The position numbers were made by a program, and so were the translations under genes. A stretch of 64,000 bases of DNA from Neotamlana sedimentorum (GTDB lineage Bacteria > Bacteroidota > Bacteroidia > Flavobacteriales > Flavobacteriaceae): NCBI RefSeq assembly GCF_000943565.1, contig NZ_JTDW01000014.1, forward strand, positions 38,565 through 102,564, read 5' to 3'. Shown in pieces: positions 1 to 7,953 of this stretch (positions within the stretch are counted from its first letter, which is position 1; each line of letters starts with the position of its first letter). Below the pieces are notes generated by a model. The model saw nothing but the letters and a program-made list of their open reading frames with translations, was not told the origin of the DNA and made no database searches.

Positions 1-43
1 AAAAGGATGCCGTTTCAATCCCTAACGCGGCTTGCCTTATGGT
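1..43 (-). repeat. Dispersed structured repeat, partial copy at window edge
   Basis: Read on the minus strand this stretch contains GGGATTGAAACGGCATCC preceded by GGCAAGC and followed by TTTT. The same arrangement, with one base changed in the core and GGCTAGC upstream, occurs on the plus strand at about 46484-46522. The copy is cut by the window start. It lies just downstream of the fructosamine kinase gene. The function is unknown; it is a repeated intergenic element, not coding sequence. Confidence 0.6.
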
Positions 44-904
44 TTAAAAATAGTTGTTAAGTAGCTGTTTAACCTGTGTGTAATAACTACCACCAAATAA
101 ATTTAAATGTACCAATAAATAGTACAGCTGGTAAATTTCAATTCTGGTTTCGGTAAAAGCATTAAACGGAATAATGTTTTGATACGCCTGGTAAAAAGCA
201 TGGCTAAAACCGCCTAACAATTTGCTCATGGCAATATCAACCTCGTTGTGCCCAAAATAAATAGCCGGATCAATTAAATAAGGCGTGCCGTTTTTTGCAA
301 TGATATAATTGCCGCCCCACAAATCGCCATGAATAAGCGATGGTTTTATATTTTTAAAAAGCGGCGTTAAAACTTCATTTAGTCTGGCTTCAGTAGGAAT
401 TTCGGAATCCTGAAGTAAATTGCTTGTTTTTGCTAAATTTAGTTGTGGTAACAAGCGTTGGTTAATGTAAAAATCTGTCCAATGTTTGTGAAATTTATTT
501 TGCTGCGGTAAACTGCCAATAAAGTTGTTAGTTATTAAACCAAAATTATCTGCTGAGGTTTTATGCAGTTTAGCCAAATGTTCAGCTAGCGTTTTAAAAT
601 TGGTTTCACTGGGTGTTTTGGCACCAATAAACTCCATTAATAAAAACGCAGTTTTACCTAGATTTCCGCAAGCAAATAGTTCTGGAACAGCAATGGTATT
701 GGTGTTTTTGATAGTTTCGAGCCCTAGTTTTTCGGTTTGAAACATGTTTTGGGCGTGACCGGAAGTATTCGTTTTTAAAAAATATGATTTAGCAGTTGTA
801 TCAATTTTAAAAGCTTCAGAAATATCGCCGCCAGAAACCGGAGCATAGTTAATTATTGGTTGGTTTAAAACCGAAGCGATATGATTTAAAAAGGCTGCAT
901 TCAT
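44..904 (-). CDS. Fructosamine kinase family protein
   Basis: A 286-residue protein of the fructosamine/ketosamine-3-kinase family (aminoglycoside phosphotransferase fold). These cytosolic enzymes phosphorylate sugar adducts on amines, priming glycated proteins or amino acids for deglycation. The kinase signature is plain: the catalytic loop HGDLWGGN at residues 192-199 and the metal-binding IDPA at 211-214, with a GGDIS glycine-containing loop near residue 25 and VPELFACG near 73. Length matches the family. The gene stands alone: upstream is a 98-bp gap with a weak terminator and repeat remnant, and downstream is a dispersed repeat. The physiological substrate in bacteria of this type is not known. 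Confidence 0.9.
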   Translation of the reverse strand: MNAAFLNHIASVLNQPIINYAPVSGGDISEAFKIDTTAKSYFLKTNTSGHAQNMFQTEKLGLETIKNTNTIAVPELFACGNLGKTAFLLMEFIGAKTPSETNFKTLAEHLAKLHKTSADNFGLITNNFIGSLPQQNKFHKHWTDFYINQRLLPQLNLAKTSNLLQDSEIPTEARLNEVLTPLFKNIKPSLIHGDLWGGNYIIAKNGTPYLIDPAIYFGHNEVDIAMSKLLGGFSHAFYQAYQNIIPFNAFTETRIEIYQLYYLLVHLNLFGGSYYTQVKQLLNNYF

Positions 905-931
905 CTCAAATTCAAATTAAATAAAATAACA

Positions 932-961
932 AAGGTCACCAAAATAATTATTGATGACCTT
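932..961 (-). terminator. Probable terminator after the endonuclease gene
   Basis: Inverted repeat AAGGTCA (932-938) / TGACCTT (955-961) sits about 40 bases beyond the endonuclease stop. On the minus strand it is followed by a T-rich run (TTGTTATTTTA). The stem is short, so the call is moderate. Confidence 0.5.
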
Positions 962-975
962 AGTTTAGTGAGAGG

Positions 976-1000
976 TACTTCGCTTCACTCGGTATTACAA
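976..1000. repeat. Degenerate copy of the CTTCGACTGCGCTCAG-type repeat
   Basis: TACTTCGCTTCACTCGGTAT aligns, with several mismatches, to the reverse complement of the repeats at 40901-40926 and 62141-62165. It lies between the endonuclease stop and the fructosamine kinase start. Confidence 0.35.
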
Positions 1001-1002
1001 AT

Positions 1003-2799
1003 CTATTTTCTAACCAATTTTTTGGTTATTTGTTGTAAACCGTTTGACAGTTTTAAGATATAAATACCTGCTTTTAAGTTTTCAACCGAAATACTTTGGT
1101 TTTTCGTTTGTCCGCTACTAATGCGTCTACCTAGAATATTGTAAATTTCAAATTGTAAAATATCGTTGCTACTAACCTTAATTTGATTGCTTTCAACTGG
1201 ATTTGGGAAAATATTCACCGCATTTAAACTAGTGTCATCAACGCTTAAACTAGAATAACATGTCCATGATAAATCGTCAATTCTTACACGGTTAGACGTT
1301 GATTGATTATCCAAAACAACAGTTACGTTACCTTCAATATTGATGTTTGAAATTGTAGTTGTGGTCGATGTTGTGTTATCATCGCTGTAAGGAATCGTTC
1401 CAACTGAATTACCATTAACAAGCACATCGAAAGTTCCAGCAGAACCACTAAATGTTAGCTGAGTAGTTACTGTTAAGCTTCCAATACCTCCTGTAACTGC
1501 AGGTGCTGTTAAATTTCCGTTTCTAATACAAATAGATCTTGAGTTTAAAGATTGATCGGTTCTTGCATCGGTAGCTATCCATGTACCACCATCGTCACCT
1601 GTCCAAGTTCTTTCTGCATAACTTGATGCGTTCGTTGGTATATTTTCGAATGTTTCACTTAAACAAGAGTCTCCCGTTGGTGGTGTAGAATCTTCTAAAG
1701 TTGTTTCGGAAACCGAATTACTTAAAGCAGAAGTGTTTCCTGCGGCATCTGTTGCTAAAACTGAGAAACTATAAGTTGTTTCTGACGATAGATCTGTAAC
1801 TGTAAATGTTGTAGAAACGTTGTTGGTTGATACGTAATAACTGTTATCAACATAAACGTTGTAAGCAACCACTGCTGTGTTGTCTGTAGAAGCTGTCCAA
1901 GCTAAATCAACGGTTGTTGCCGTTGGGTTTGACGCCGTTAAATTAGTTGGTATTGTTGGCGCTTCGGTGTCTGGTTCTGCAGCTTCACCCCAACGATTTT
2001 CTGCAGGAGTTCCGCCCCAAATTACTGTTGCTAAATATGGGTTGTCAATAAAAGGATTTCTGTTTCCTTGAGCATATGTATTGCTCGTGTTAGCATGATA
2101 CGTGTTTCGGTTATCTTCGATGGTTGAAACCGGATCTTCGGCATTCCAATCTAATAATAAATTAATCATATTAGAGTCGATAGCATTGTTTGTTCCTACA
2201 CAAACATTTGAAGGTAAACAACGCGATCCGTAGCGCACATACATATACATAATCATACGAGCTACATCGCCTTTCCATTCGTCACCAGGATACCAGTTGC
2301 TCGATGCAGTGCCTGCATTTCCAGATCCGTCGGCAAATTTTCGGTTACCTCTATCTGAGTTCATTTGCACATCCGAAGGGCGCAAGTGATGCGCATCAGA
2401 CCCAGGTCCAGATTCACCAAGATTAGGATTTCCTAAAGACTTTGGGTAGGTGTGTTCGCGGTTCCAGTCGCTTCCATTATTACCGCCGTTATCAAACTTG
2501 CTTCGGCTTCTATCGGTAATATGATTTCTGTCGCTATCGTCGTAACCATATAATAACAGAACGTTGCCGCTGTTGGTTGGGTCTAAATCGGTTACTTTAC
2601 TTGCTTCCCATATTCCAGGAGTATAGCTTAAAAAATTGGTGTGTTTGTTTACTGTTATAGTTTCTAAATCATCAAACAAATTAGTACCAGTTTTATTAAA
2701 ATCTACACCAGAATAATAATCTTGGAGCTCCGTTGGAGGTGTAAGTTGAGCAAAACTTACACTTGTAATTAAAATAAATAATAAGTAAAAGTGCTTCAT
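1003..2799 (-). CDS. Secreted endonuclease I with Fn3 domain and T9SS sorting tail
   Basis: The reading frame is open back to 2871, but the first 24 codons overlap the upstream methyltransferase. The ATG at 2799 begins a typical signal peptide (MKHFYLLFILITSVSFAQ), so that start is chosen, giving 598 residues. The N-terminal half is an EndA/NucM-type endonuclease I domain (beta-beta-alpha-metal nuclease) with REHTYPKS and the HHLRPSD...NSDRGN catalytic/metal motif. A fibronectin type III domain follows (DTEAPTIPTNLTAS onward), then a lectin-like module, then a T9SS type A sorting domain (NIFPNPVES...GIYILKL). It is expected to be exported across both membranes and degrade extracellular DNA for nutrient or phosphate scavenging. 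Confidence 0.9.
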   Translation of the reverse strand: MKHFYLLFILITSVSFAQLTPPTELQDYYSGVDFNKTGTNLFDDLETITVNKHTNFLSYTPGIWEASKVTDLDPTNSGNVLLLYGYDDSDRNHITDRSRSKFDNGGNNGSDWNREHTYPKSLGNPNLGESGPGSDAHHLRPSDVQMNSDRGNRKFADGSGNAGTASSNWYPGDEWKGDVARMIMYMYVRYGSRCLPSNVCVGTNNAIDSNMINLLLDWNAEDPVSTIEDNRNTYHANTSNTYAQGNRNPFIDNPYLATVIWGGTPAENRWGEAAEPDTEAPTIPTNLTASNPTATTVDLAWTASTDNTAVVAYNVYVDNSYYVSTNNVSTTFTVTDLSSETTYSFSVLATDAAGNTSALSNSVSETTLEDSTPPTGDSCLSETFENIPTNASSYAERTWTGDDGGTWIATDARTDQSLNSRSICIRNGNLTAPAVTGGIGSLTVTTQLTFSGSAGTFDVLVNGNSVGTIPYSDDNTTSTTTTISNINIEGNVTVVLDNQSTSNRVRIDDLSWTCYSSLSVDDTSLNAVNIFPNPVESNQIKVSSNDILQFEIYNILGRRISSGQTKNQSISVENLKAGIYILKLSNGLQQITKKLVRK

Positions 2800-2821
2800 A
2801 AAAATTGAAATTAGGGAAATT

Positions 2822-4033
2822 TTATTTTTTTTCAAGTAACGCCATGTAGAATCCGTCGAAACCAGACTCATGCGCTAAAACTTTTTTATCTTTTACAAAA
2901 GTAAACTCTTTTCCGAATTCTGATGTTAAGAATTTGTCAACTTGATTTTGATTCTCAGAAGGTAAAACGGAACATGTAGCATACACTAATTTTCCGCCTG
3001 GTTTCACCATTTTAGAATATTGTTGTAAAACCTCTTGTTGTGTTACTCTAATTTTATCTATAAATTCAGGTTGTAATTTCCATTTGGCATCTGGGTTACG
3101 TCGTAAAACGCCTAAGCCAGAACAAGGTGCATCAATTAGCACGCGGTCTGCTTTACCGTGTAACTTTTTAATTGGTTTAGTAGAGTCAATAACTCTTAAA
3201 TCGAAATTATGAACGCCGTTTCGCTTAGCTCTAATTTTTAATTTCTTTAATTTACTTTCGTAAATATCCATGGCAATAACTTGCCCTTTGTTTTGCATTA
3301 AGGCCGCAATATGCAGGGTTTTACCACCAGCACCAGCACAGGTGTCTACTACTTTCATGCCTGGTTTTACATCTAGAAAATCGGCAACTAATTGCGAGGA
3401 TGCATCTTGAACTTCAAAAAAACCTTGTTTAAAAGCATCTGTAACAAAAACGTTAGCACGTTCTGTTAGTTTTAAGGCAGATGGATAACCTTTAATAAAT
3501 TCGGTTTCAATATTCTGATCGAATAAAATATTTTGTAATTTTTCTTTAGTAATTTTTAAGGTGTTTACACGTAAAATAACATCGGCTTGCTCATTTTGCA
3601 TAGCAATTTCTTTTGTCCAAGTAGCTTCGCCTAATTCTTCTAAACCAATACTATCTATCCAATCTGGAATAGATTCTCTAAATTTTCTGGTTTTAGAAAG
3701 CTCGTCGAAACGTCCTTTAATTTTACGGGTTGGCGTGCCTTCAAAGTATTTCCAGTCTGGTAATTTAATACCTTTTAAGGTAGCCCAAACGGCGAACATG
3801 CGCCACAGGTTATCGCGATCGAAAGGTTCTTTTACTTCGGCAATTTCGGCATATAGACGTTTCCAACGCACAATGTCGTATGTGGTTTCTGCTACAAAAG
3901 CGCGGTCTCGACTTCCCCAACGTTTATCTCGTTTTAAAAGTTGTTGAATCACTTTATCGGCGTAGTTGCCTTCGTTAAAAATAAGGGTTAAACCATCAAT
4001 AACGGCAAAGCATAAATTTCTGTGTAATCGCAT
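2822..4033 (-). CDS. RsmB/NOP2-Sun family RNA (cytosine-5) methyltransferase
   Basis: A 403-residue SAM-dependent RNA methyltransferase. The N-terminal 140 residues resemble the NusB-like domain of RsmB. The catalytic domain holds the SAM loop DTCAGAGGKT (230-239), DAPCSGLG (301-308, motif IV Cys304) and YATCSVLPSENQ (351-362, nucleophile Cys354), the two cysteines diagnostic of m5C RNA methyltransferases. It probably methylates 16S rRNA at position 967 or an equivalent site, but the exact target cannot be read from sequence. The endonuclease follows on the same strand after a 22-bp gap and may be co-transcribed. It is divergent from the ECF sigma gene with 76 bp between them. Confidence 0.9.
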   Translation of the reverse strand: MRLHRNLCFAVIDGLTLIFNEGNYADKVIQQLLKRDKRWGSRDRAFVAETTYDIVRWKRLYAEIAEVKEPFDRDNLWRMFAVWATLKGIKLPDWKYFEGTPTRKIKGRFDELSKTRKFRESIPDWIDSIGLEELGEATWTKEIAMQNEQADVILRVNTLKITKEKLQNILFDQNIETEFIKGYPSALKLTERANVFVTDAFKQGFFEVQDASSQLVADFLDVKPGMKVVDTCAGAGGKTLHIAALMQNKGQVIAMDIYESKLKKLKIRAKRNGVHNFDLRVIDSTKPIKKLHGKADRVLIDAPCSGLGVLRRNPDAKWKLQPEFIDKIRVTQQEVLQQYSKMVKPGGKLVYATCSVLPSENQNQVDKFLTSEFGKEFTFVKDKKVLAHESGFDGFYMALLEKK

Positions 4034-4109
4034 TGTAAATAAAATAAGTATGCAAAGGTAATGTTATTTAAATAATAAAATTATCTATTTTGCGCTAATA
4101 AAATAGCTT

Positions 4110-4688
4110 TTGGAAGAAGACAAATTTATACAAGACCTTAAAGAAGGTAAGCCCTTTGCTTATGAGGAGTTGATAGACTCGTACCAGCAAAAGGTGTTTG
4201 CTACTTGTATTTCGTTTGTGCCTAATAAAGAAGATGCCGAAGATATTGCTCAAGAGGTTTTTGTTGAGGTTTTTAATTCCATTCATAAATTTAAAGGAAA
4301 CTCTAAATTATCGACATGGATTTACAGAATTGCTACCAATAAATGTTTAGAATTTATTAGAAAACGAAATGCTAAAAAACGATTTGCTTTTTTACAAACT
4401 ATTTTGGGGAACGATATTCCGGTAGATAAAACCAATTATTTTACCGAAATGAATCACCCAGGAATTTTGTTAGAAAATAAAGAAGAAAGCGATATTTTAT
4501 TTAAAGCTATTAACCAACTACCCGAATCGCAAAAAGTGGTTTTTACACTTTGTAAAGTCGATGATAAAAGTTATCAAGAGGCTGCGGAAATTACGGGTAA
4601 AAGTGTGTCGTCAATAGAGTCGGTTATGTTTAGAGCAAAGAAGAATTTACAAAAGATTTTAGAAAACTTTTACAAAAACAACCAATAA
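4110..4688 (+). CDS. ECF-type RNA polymerase sigma factor (cassette 1)
   Basis: A 192-residue sigma-70 family protein of the extracytoplasmic function group. Region 2 covers about residues 15-80 (NKEDAEDIAQEVFVEVFNSI, STWIYRIATNKCLEFIR). Region 4 covers about 130-185 (LPESQKVVFTLCKVDDKSYQEAAEITG). An in-frame stop lies at 4104-4106 and no ATG occurs until deep inside region 2-4, so the only sensible start is the TTG at 4110, an unusual start codon. Next comes a small membrane protein and a CpxP-like protein, so this is a sigma / putative anti-sigma / periplasmic sensor unit. The signal is unknown; the metal-related genes just downstream hint at metal or envelope stress. Confidence 0.9.
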   Translation: MEEDKFIQDLKEGKPFAYEELIDSYQQKVFATCISFVPNKEDAEDIAQEVFVEVFNSIHKFKGNSKLSTWIYRIATNKCLEFIRKRNAKKRFAFLQTILGNDIPVDKTNYFTEMNHPGILLENKEESDILFKAINQLPESQKVVFTLCKVDDKSYQEAAEITGKSVSSIESVMFRAKKNLQKILENFYKNNQ

Positions 4689-4746
4689 CGCAAGTATTTT
4701 AAAAATATTGCATCAAAAGAATATAGAAATAAAAAGAGCGTAAATT

Positions 4747-5055
4747 ATGGAAGATAAAGTAACCAAAACGCTAAATGCTGTAACTAAAATAGAACAAGTT
4801 AAGGTGTCTCCTTTTTTTAAGGATAAAACAATGCAAAAATTGTTTGCCGAAAAAGCGAATGCCCAAGAATCGGTAAAGTTGACTTGGTTTTCGCCTAAAT
4901 TTCAGTTGGCGACTTTAGTTGTGGTTATATCAGTGAATATTTGGGCATTTTCTAAAATCACATTAGAATCGGTATACCAAAATAACGTTAATGAGTTTGC
5001 CGAAACATTTGGTTTTAGCGATTCGAATGTTGCAGGTACCATTTTAAATAATTAA
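4747..5055 (+). CDS. Small single-pass membrane protein, putative anti-sigma factor
   Basis: A 102-residue protein with a soluble N-terminus of about 50 residues, one hydrophobic segment (about 52-70, LATLVVVISVNIWAF) and a short periplasmic tail. It has no recognised domain. Its place directly after an ECF sigma gene, its topology and the 2-bp gap to the next gene make a role as a membrane-anchored inhibitor of that sigma factor likely. That is inference from context: no zinc-binding anti-sigma motif (HxxxCxxC) is present. The 58-bp spacing from the sigma gene holds no terminator. Confidence 0.65.
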   Translation: MEDKVTKTLNAVTKIEQVKVSPFFKDKTMQKLFAEKANAQESVKLTWFSPKFQLATLVVVISVNIWAFSKITLESVYQNNVNEFAETFGFSDSNVAGTILNN

Positions 5056-5057
5056 GT

Positions 5058-5564
5058 ATGAAAAACAATTCTATTTTATACGTGTTACTCGTTTTTCTAA
5101 TAATTGTAAACGGATTTTTTATTTACAATTATGTAAACAGTGATAAGTTACCCAAATTTGTTGAGCCTAAAAGCCATCAAAAATTTATTGAAGAAGCATT
5201 AGATTTTAATGAGGAACAAAAGCAACAAATGGCGGCTTTAGAGGCAAGTCATCGTAAAGAATTAAAAAAGTTAGGCGATGATGTTAAATTTCTAAAGGAT
5301 CAATTATTTAGTAAAATTTCGGGTGAAACTTTAACAGCAAAAGAAATAGATTCTTTAACAGATTTAATTGGCAAAAAAGAAGCTGTTTCAAATAAAAAAA
5401 TACTTCAATACTTTAAAAACATCGAAGCGCTTTGTAATACCGAAGAGCAACGAGAAATTTTTAAAACTATAATAAAAGATGCTATAGGTAAACCAGAAAG
5501 GAGAGGAATGCCACCACCAGGACATCATCCGCCACCGCCAAACAGAGCGCCAGCACACCATTAG
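5058..5564 (+). CDS. CpxP/Spy-like periplasmic protein with His/Pro-rich tail
   Basis: A 168-residue protein with an N-terminal signal anchor (about 5-25) and a long helical, charged domain (FIEEALDFNEEQKQQMAALEASHRKEL) like LTXXQ-motif CpxP/Spy and ZraP proteins, the periplasmic chaperones and metal sensors. The last 20 residues are rich in proline and histidine (HHPPPPNRAPAHH), suggesting metal binding. It starts 2 bp after the putative anti-sigma gene and ends before a very strong terminator, so it closes cassette 1. Family knowledge suggests it senses or buffers periplasmic stress or metal. The ligand is not determined. Confidence 0.7.
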   Translation: MKNNSILYVLLVFLIIVNGFFIYNYVNSDKLPKFVEPKSHQKFIEEALDFNEEQKQQMAALEASHRKELKKLGDDVKFLKDQLFSKISGETLTAKEIDSLTDLIGKKEAVSNKKILQYFKNIEALCNTEEQREIFKTIIKDAIGKPERRGMPPPGHHPPPPNRAPAHH

Positions 5565-5601
5565 TATAAAAAAAATAGTAAAGCAGATAAAAGTTGTAAA
5601 G

Positions 5602-5667
5602 CTTCATCTTTTAAAGGTTTGTTTCAAAAATGAACAATTTTAAAAGATGAAGTTTTTGTTTTTTTTA
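5602..5667 (+). terminator. Strong intrinsic terminator after sigma cassette 1
   Basis: A perfect 14-bp stem, CTTCATCTTTTAAA (5602-5615) with TTTAAAAGATGAAG (5639-5652), is followed by T5-G-T8. It separates the sigma cassette from the YHYH operon, so the two are likely distinct transcripts. The rest of the 5565-5742 gap has no TAnnTTTG box. Confidence 0.85.
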
Positions 5668-5742
5668 AATGTTTTTAAAAAGGACGCAAGTTTTTTTTGT
5701 CCATTGCATCTAAAGCTATATAACAAAAATACTTAAGTTAAT

Positions 5743-6492
5743 ATGAAGCACGTTTTTTTTATAAATATCATTTTATTAGGGCTTTTTTCTTGCTCTTCAT
5801 CTAGTGATGATAATGGTTTACAGGAAGTAGATTCTGAACAAGAAGCAGTAACCGAACTTCACGCGGCGTATGCAGAATTTAATACCGATGCTACCGATAT
5901 TTATTTGTCTAATAACGGTACCACCGTTACTATTGAAACTACAGGTTTACCAAACCACGAAACTGTTTATTGGGGAGAAGGGAACGAGTTATATAAAGAC
6001 GAACCAGATGTGGCACTAACACCGTCAATTATGTCTAGCAATAATAATGCGGTTACATTGACTGTTGATGCCGTTCCAGATTTAGACGGAGCGAGCATAG
6101 CGACTGATTTAGGAACTGTAGGTATAGCTGTAAGTGGAGCTTCACTTTTTAACGACCAAGAAGGCGGTGGTGCGCTAGACCAAGCGGCTGCAAGTTTAGA
6201 TTGGACTGGAGCGCATATTGGTCCAGGTGTGTACCATTATCATCTAGAACCGGTGGCATTTTCAAACGACGACGATAATCTTGTTGGTGTTTTGTTAGAT
6301 GGTGTTTTTATTTATGGAAGAAAATGTTACGAAACAGGAGGCTATCCAACAGATTTAGATGCTTCTGGAGGACACACAGGAATTACACAACATAGTGATG
6401 GTGAAGAAGAGTATCATTATCACATTATAAACGAATTGTATTCAACAACAGGGTCTTACATTGTTTTTGCAGGACCTTATCAAGGGTATTAA
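5743..6492 (+). CDS. YHYH-domain lipoprotein (first of tandem pair)
   Basis: A 249-residue lipoprotein (LLGLFSCSSSS signal peptidase II site). It matches the YHYH protein family, named for the tetrapeptide seen here twice, at residues 164-167 and 224-227. Surrounding conserved stretches include SNNNAVTL, FNDQEGGGALDQAA, DGVFIYGRKC and SGGHTG. Paired Tyr-His motifs suggest metal coordination, but no reaction is established for the family. The next gene, 11 bp downstream, is a close paralogue, and both end in the same residues (FAGPYQGY). The promoter is not evident. The gene begins a four-gene operon that ends in a SCO copper chaperone. Confidence 0.85.
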   Translation: MKHVFFINIILLGLFSCSSSSDDNGLQEVDSEQEAVTELHAAYAEFNTDATDIYLSNNGTTVTIETTGLPNHETVYWGEGNELYKDEPDVALTPSIMSSNNNAVTLTVDAVPDLDGASIATDLGTVGIAVSGASLFNDQEGGGALDQAAASLDWTGAHIGPGVYHYHLEPVAFSNDDDNLVGVLLDGVFIYGRKCYETGGYPTDLDASGGHTGITQHSDGEEEYHYHIINELYSTTGSYIVFAGPYQGY

Positions 6493-6503
6493 AAATATTT
6501 TAA

Positions 6504-7349
6504 ATGAAAGTTGTAAAAATAATTGGTTTCCTAGTTATCTGTCTTTTAGCTTTTACTTGTAAAACTAGAAAAGAAGATCAAGTAGTGGAACATGACGATT
6601 TTAGACATGCAAGACCGCCAAGACAGGAAGGCGGTAGGCGACCAGGACCTCTAGGTGGAGGTAATAGGGTTAGAAATTATGTAGCGACAGATTCCGACGA
6701 AGCTGTTGAAAAACTTCATCCTGCTTTTGAAGCATTTAATAAAGAAGCTACAGATATATTTCTTTCAAACAACGGGAAAACTGTAACTATTGAAACCACA
6801 GGATTACCAGATCACGAAACTGTATATTGGGGGAAAAATCACGAATTGTATCGTGATGAGCCTAGTGTAGAACGAACACCGTCTATAATGTCTAGTAACA
6901 ACAACGCTATTTCTTTGGTTGTTGATGCTGCCCCTAATTTAAGCGGTAATACTATTAATACCAATATGGGAACTATTGGAGTTGCAGTAAGTGGTGCTTC
7001 TATTTTTAACGATCAAGAAGGAGGAGGCGCACTCGATAGAGCAGCTGCTAGTTTAGATTGGACAGGCGGACACATAGGTCCAGGTGTGTATCATTATCAT
7101 TTAGAACCTAAGGCTTTTAGTTACAACGACGATAAGTTAGTAGGAATTCTTAGAGACGGCGTATTTATTTACGGAAGAAAATGTTTCGAATCGGGCGATT
7201 ATCCAACAGACTTAGATGCTTCTGGTGGTCATACAGGTGTTACCCAATATTCTAATGGTAAGGCCGAGTATCATTATCATATTATAAACGAATTATATTC
7301 TACCACCGGGTCGTATATTGTTTTTGCAGGTCCATATCAAGGGTATTAA
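6504..7349 (+). CDS. YHYH-domain lipoprotein (second of tandem pair)
   Basis: A 281-residue paralogue of the preceding gene with a lipobox Cys at residue 19 and YHYH at 196-199 and 256-259. It differs mainly in an added Arg/Pro/Gly-rich linker (about residues 30-60: RPPRQEGG, RRPGPLGG) between the lipid anchor and the domain. This may hold the domain away from the membrane or contact peptidoglycan or LPS. The high identity across about 200 residues indicates local tandem duplication. The stop is 1 bp before the next start, so translation is probably coupled. Confidence 0.85.
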   Translation: MKVVKIIGFLVICLLAFTCKTRKEDQVVEHDDFRHARPPRQEGGRRPGPLGGGNRVRNYVATDSDEAVEKLHPAFEAFNKEATDIFLSNNGKTVTIETTGLPDHETVYWGKNHELYRDEPSVERTPSIMSSNNNAISLVVDAAPNLSGNTINTNMGTIGVAVSGASIFNDQEGGGALDRAAASLDWTGGHIGPGVYHYHLEPKAFSYNDDKLVGILRDGVFIYGRKCFESGDYPTDLDASGGHTGVTQYSNGKAEYHYHIINELYSTTGSYIVFAGPYQGY

Positions 7350-7350
7350 A

Positions 7351-7953
7351 ATGCGAATAAATAAAATTGTTGTTTTGTTTCTTTTAGTGGTTTTTACTGC
7401 TTGTAACGATAAAAGTGGGGTTACAAGCAAAACCACTAATGGAACTATTAAAGACCGCATGGTTTTAAAAAAGGATTTATACTTAAATGGCTCCGAAGGG
7501 AATTGGTATTTAGGAGACTCATTGTATAACGGTTATGCTGTGCGCTACTTTAAAAACGATAGTTTAATGGAAAAAGTTGGTTTTTACAATGGTAAAAAGC
7601 ATGGTTTGGCTAAAGTTTGGCATGAAAACGGCAAATTAAAAACCACCTATTATTACAATCAAAATACCATAATAGGAAGCTATAAATCGTGGTGGACTAA
7701 TGGTGTATTGGCTTATGAAACTAATTATGAAAACGGACAAATTCACGGTGTAGAAAAAAGTTGGTATAATACAGGACAATTGGCTAAAAAGAGACAATTA
7801 AAACATGGTCAAGAAGATGGTTTACAAAAGGCTTGGTTAGAAAACGGAAAGCTATATGTTAATTACGAGGCTAAAAACGGAAGAATATTTGGCATGTTAA
7901 GAGCAAATTCTTGTTATCGATTAGAAGACGAAAAAGTAATAATGAATAAATGA
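7351..7953 (+). CDS. MORN-repeat lipoprotein (YwqK-type)
   Basis: The frame is open from 7318, inside the upstream gene, but the ATG at 7351 gives a lipoprotein signal (VVLFLLVVFTACNDK) and fits the 1-bp spacing, so the protein is 200 residues. The body is a run of MORN_2-type repeats (NGKKHGLAKVWHENGKLK, NGQIHGVEKSWYNTGQLA, HGQEDGLQKAWLENGKLY). Databases label such proteins YwqK family antitoxins, but an exported lipoprotein in this operon is unlikely to neutralise a toxin. A structural or binding role at the envelope is more plausible. It overlaps the SCO gene by 4 bp. Confidence 0.8.
   Translation: MRINKIVVLFLLVVFTACNDKSGVTSKTTNGTIKDRMVLKKDLYLNGSEGNWYLGDSLYNGYAVRYFKNDSLMEKVGFYNGKKHGLAKVWHENGKLKTTYYYNQNTIIGSYKSWWTNGVLAYETNYENGQIHGVEKSWYNTGQLAKKRQLKHGQEDGLQKAWLENGKLYVNYEAKNGRIFGMLRANSCYRLEDEKVIMNK

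Noticed and set aside
1877..2071. Plus-strand frame within the endonuclease gene
   Set aside because: It is a shadow of the real minus-strand gene with no family features.
2800..2871. Longer N-terminus for the endonuclease (start at 2871)
   Set aside because: It overlaps the methyltransferase end and would bury the signal peptide that begins at 2799.
7318..7350. Longer start for the MORN lipoprotein
   Set aside because: It runs inside the second YHYH gene in another frame; the ATG at 7351 begins a proper lipoprotein signal.
7351..7953. Toxin-antitoxin system suggested by the YwqK family name
   Set aside because: No toxin gene is adjacent and the protein is an exported lipoprotein, so a toxin-neutralising role is not supported.
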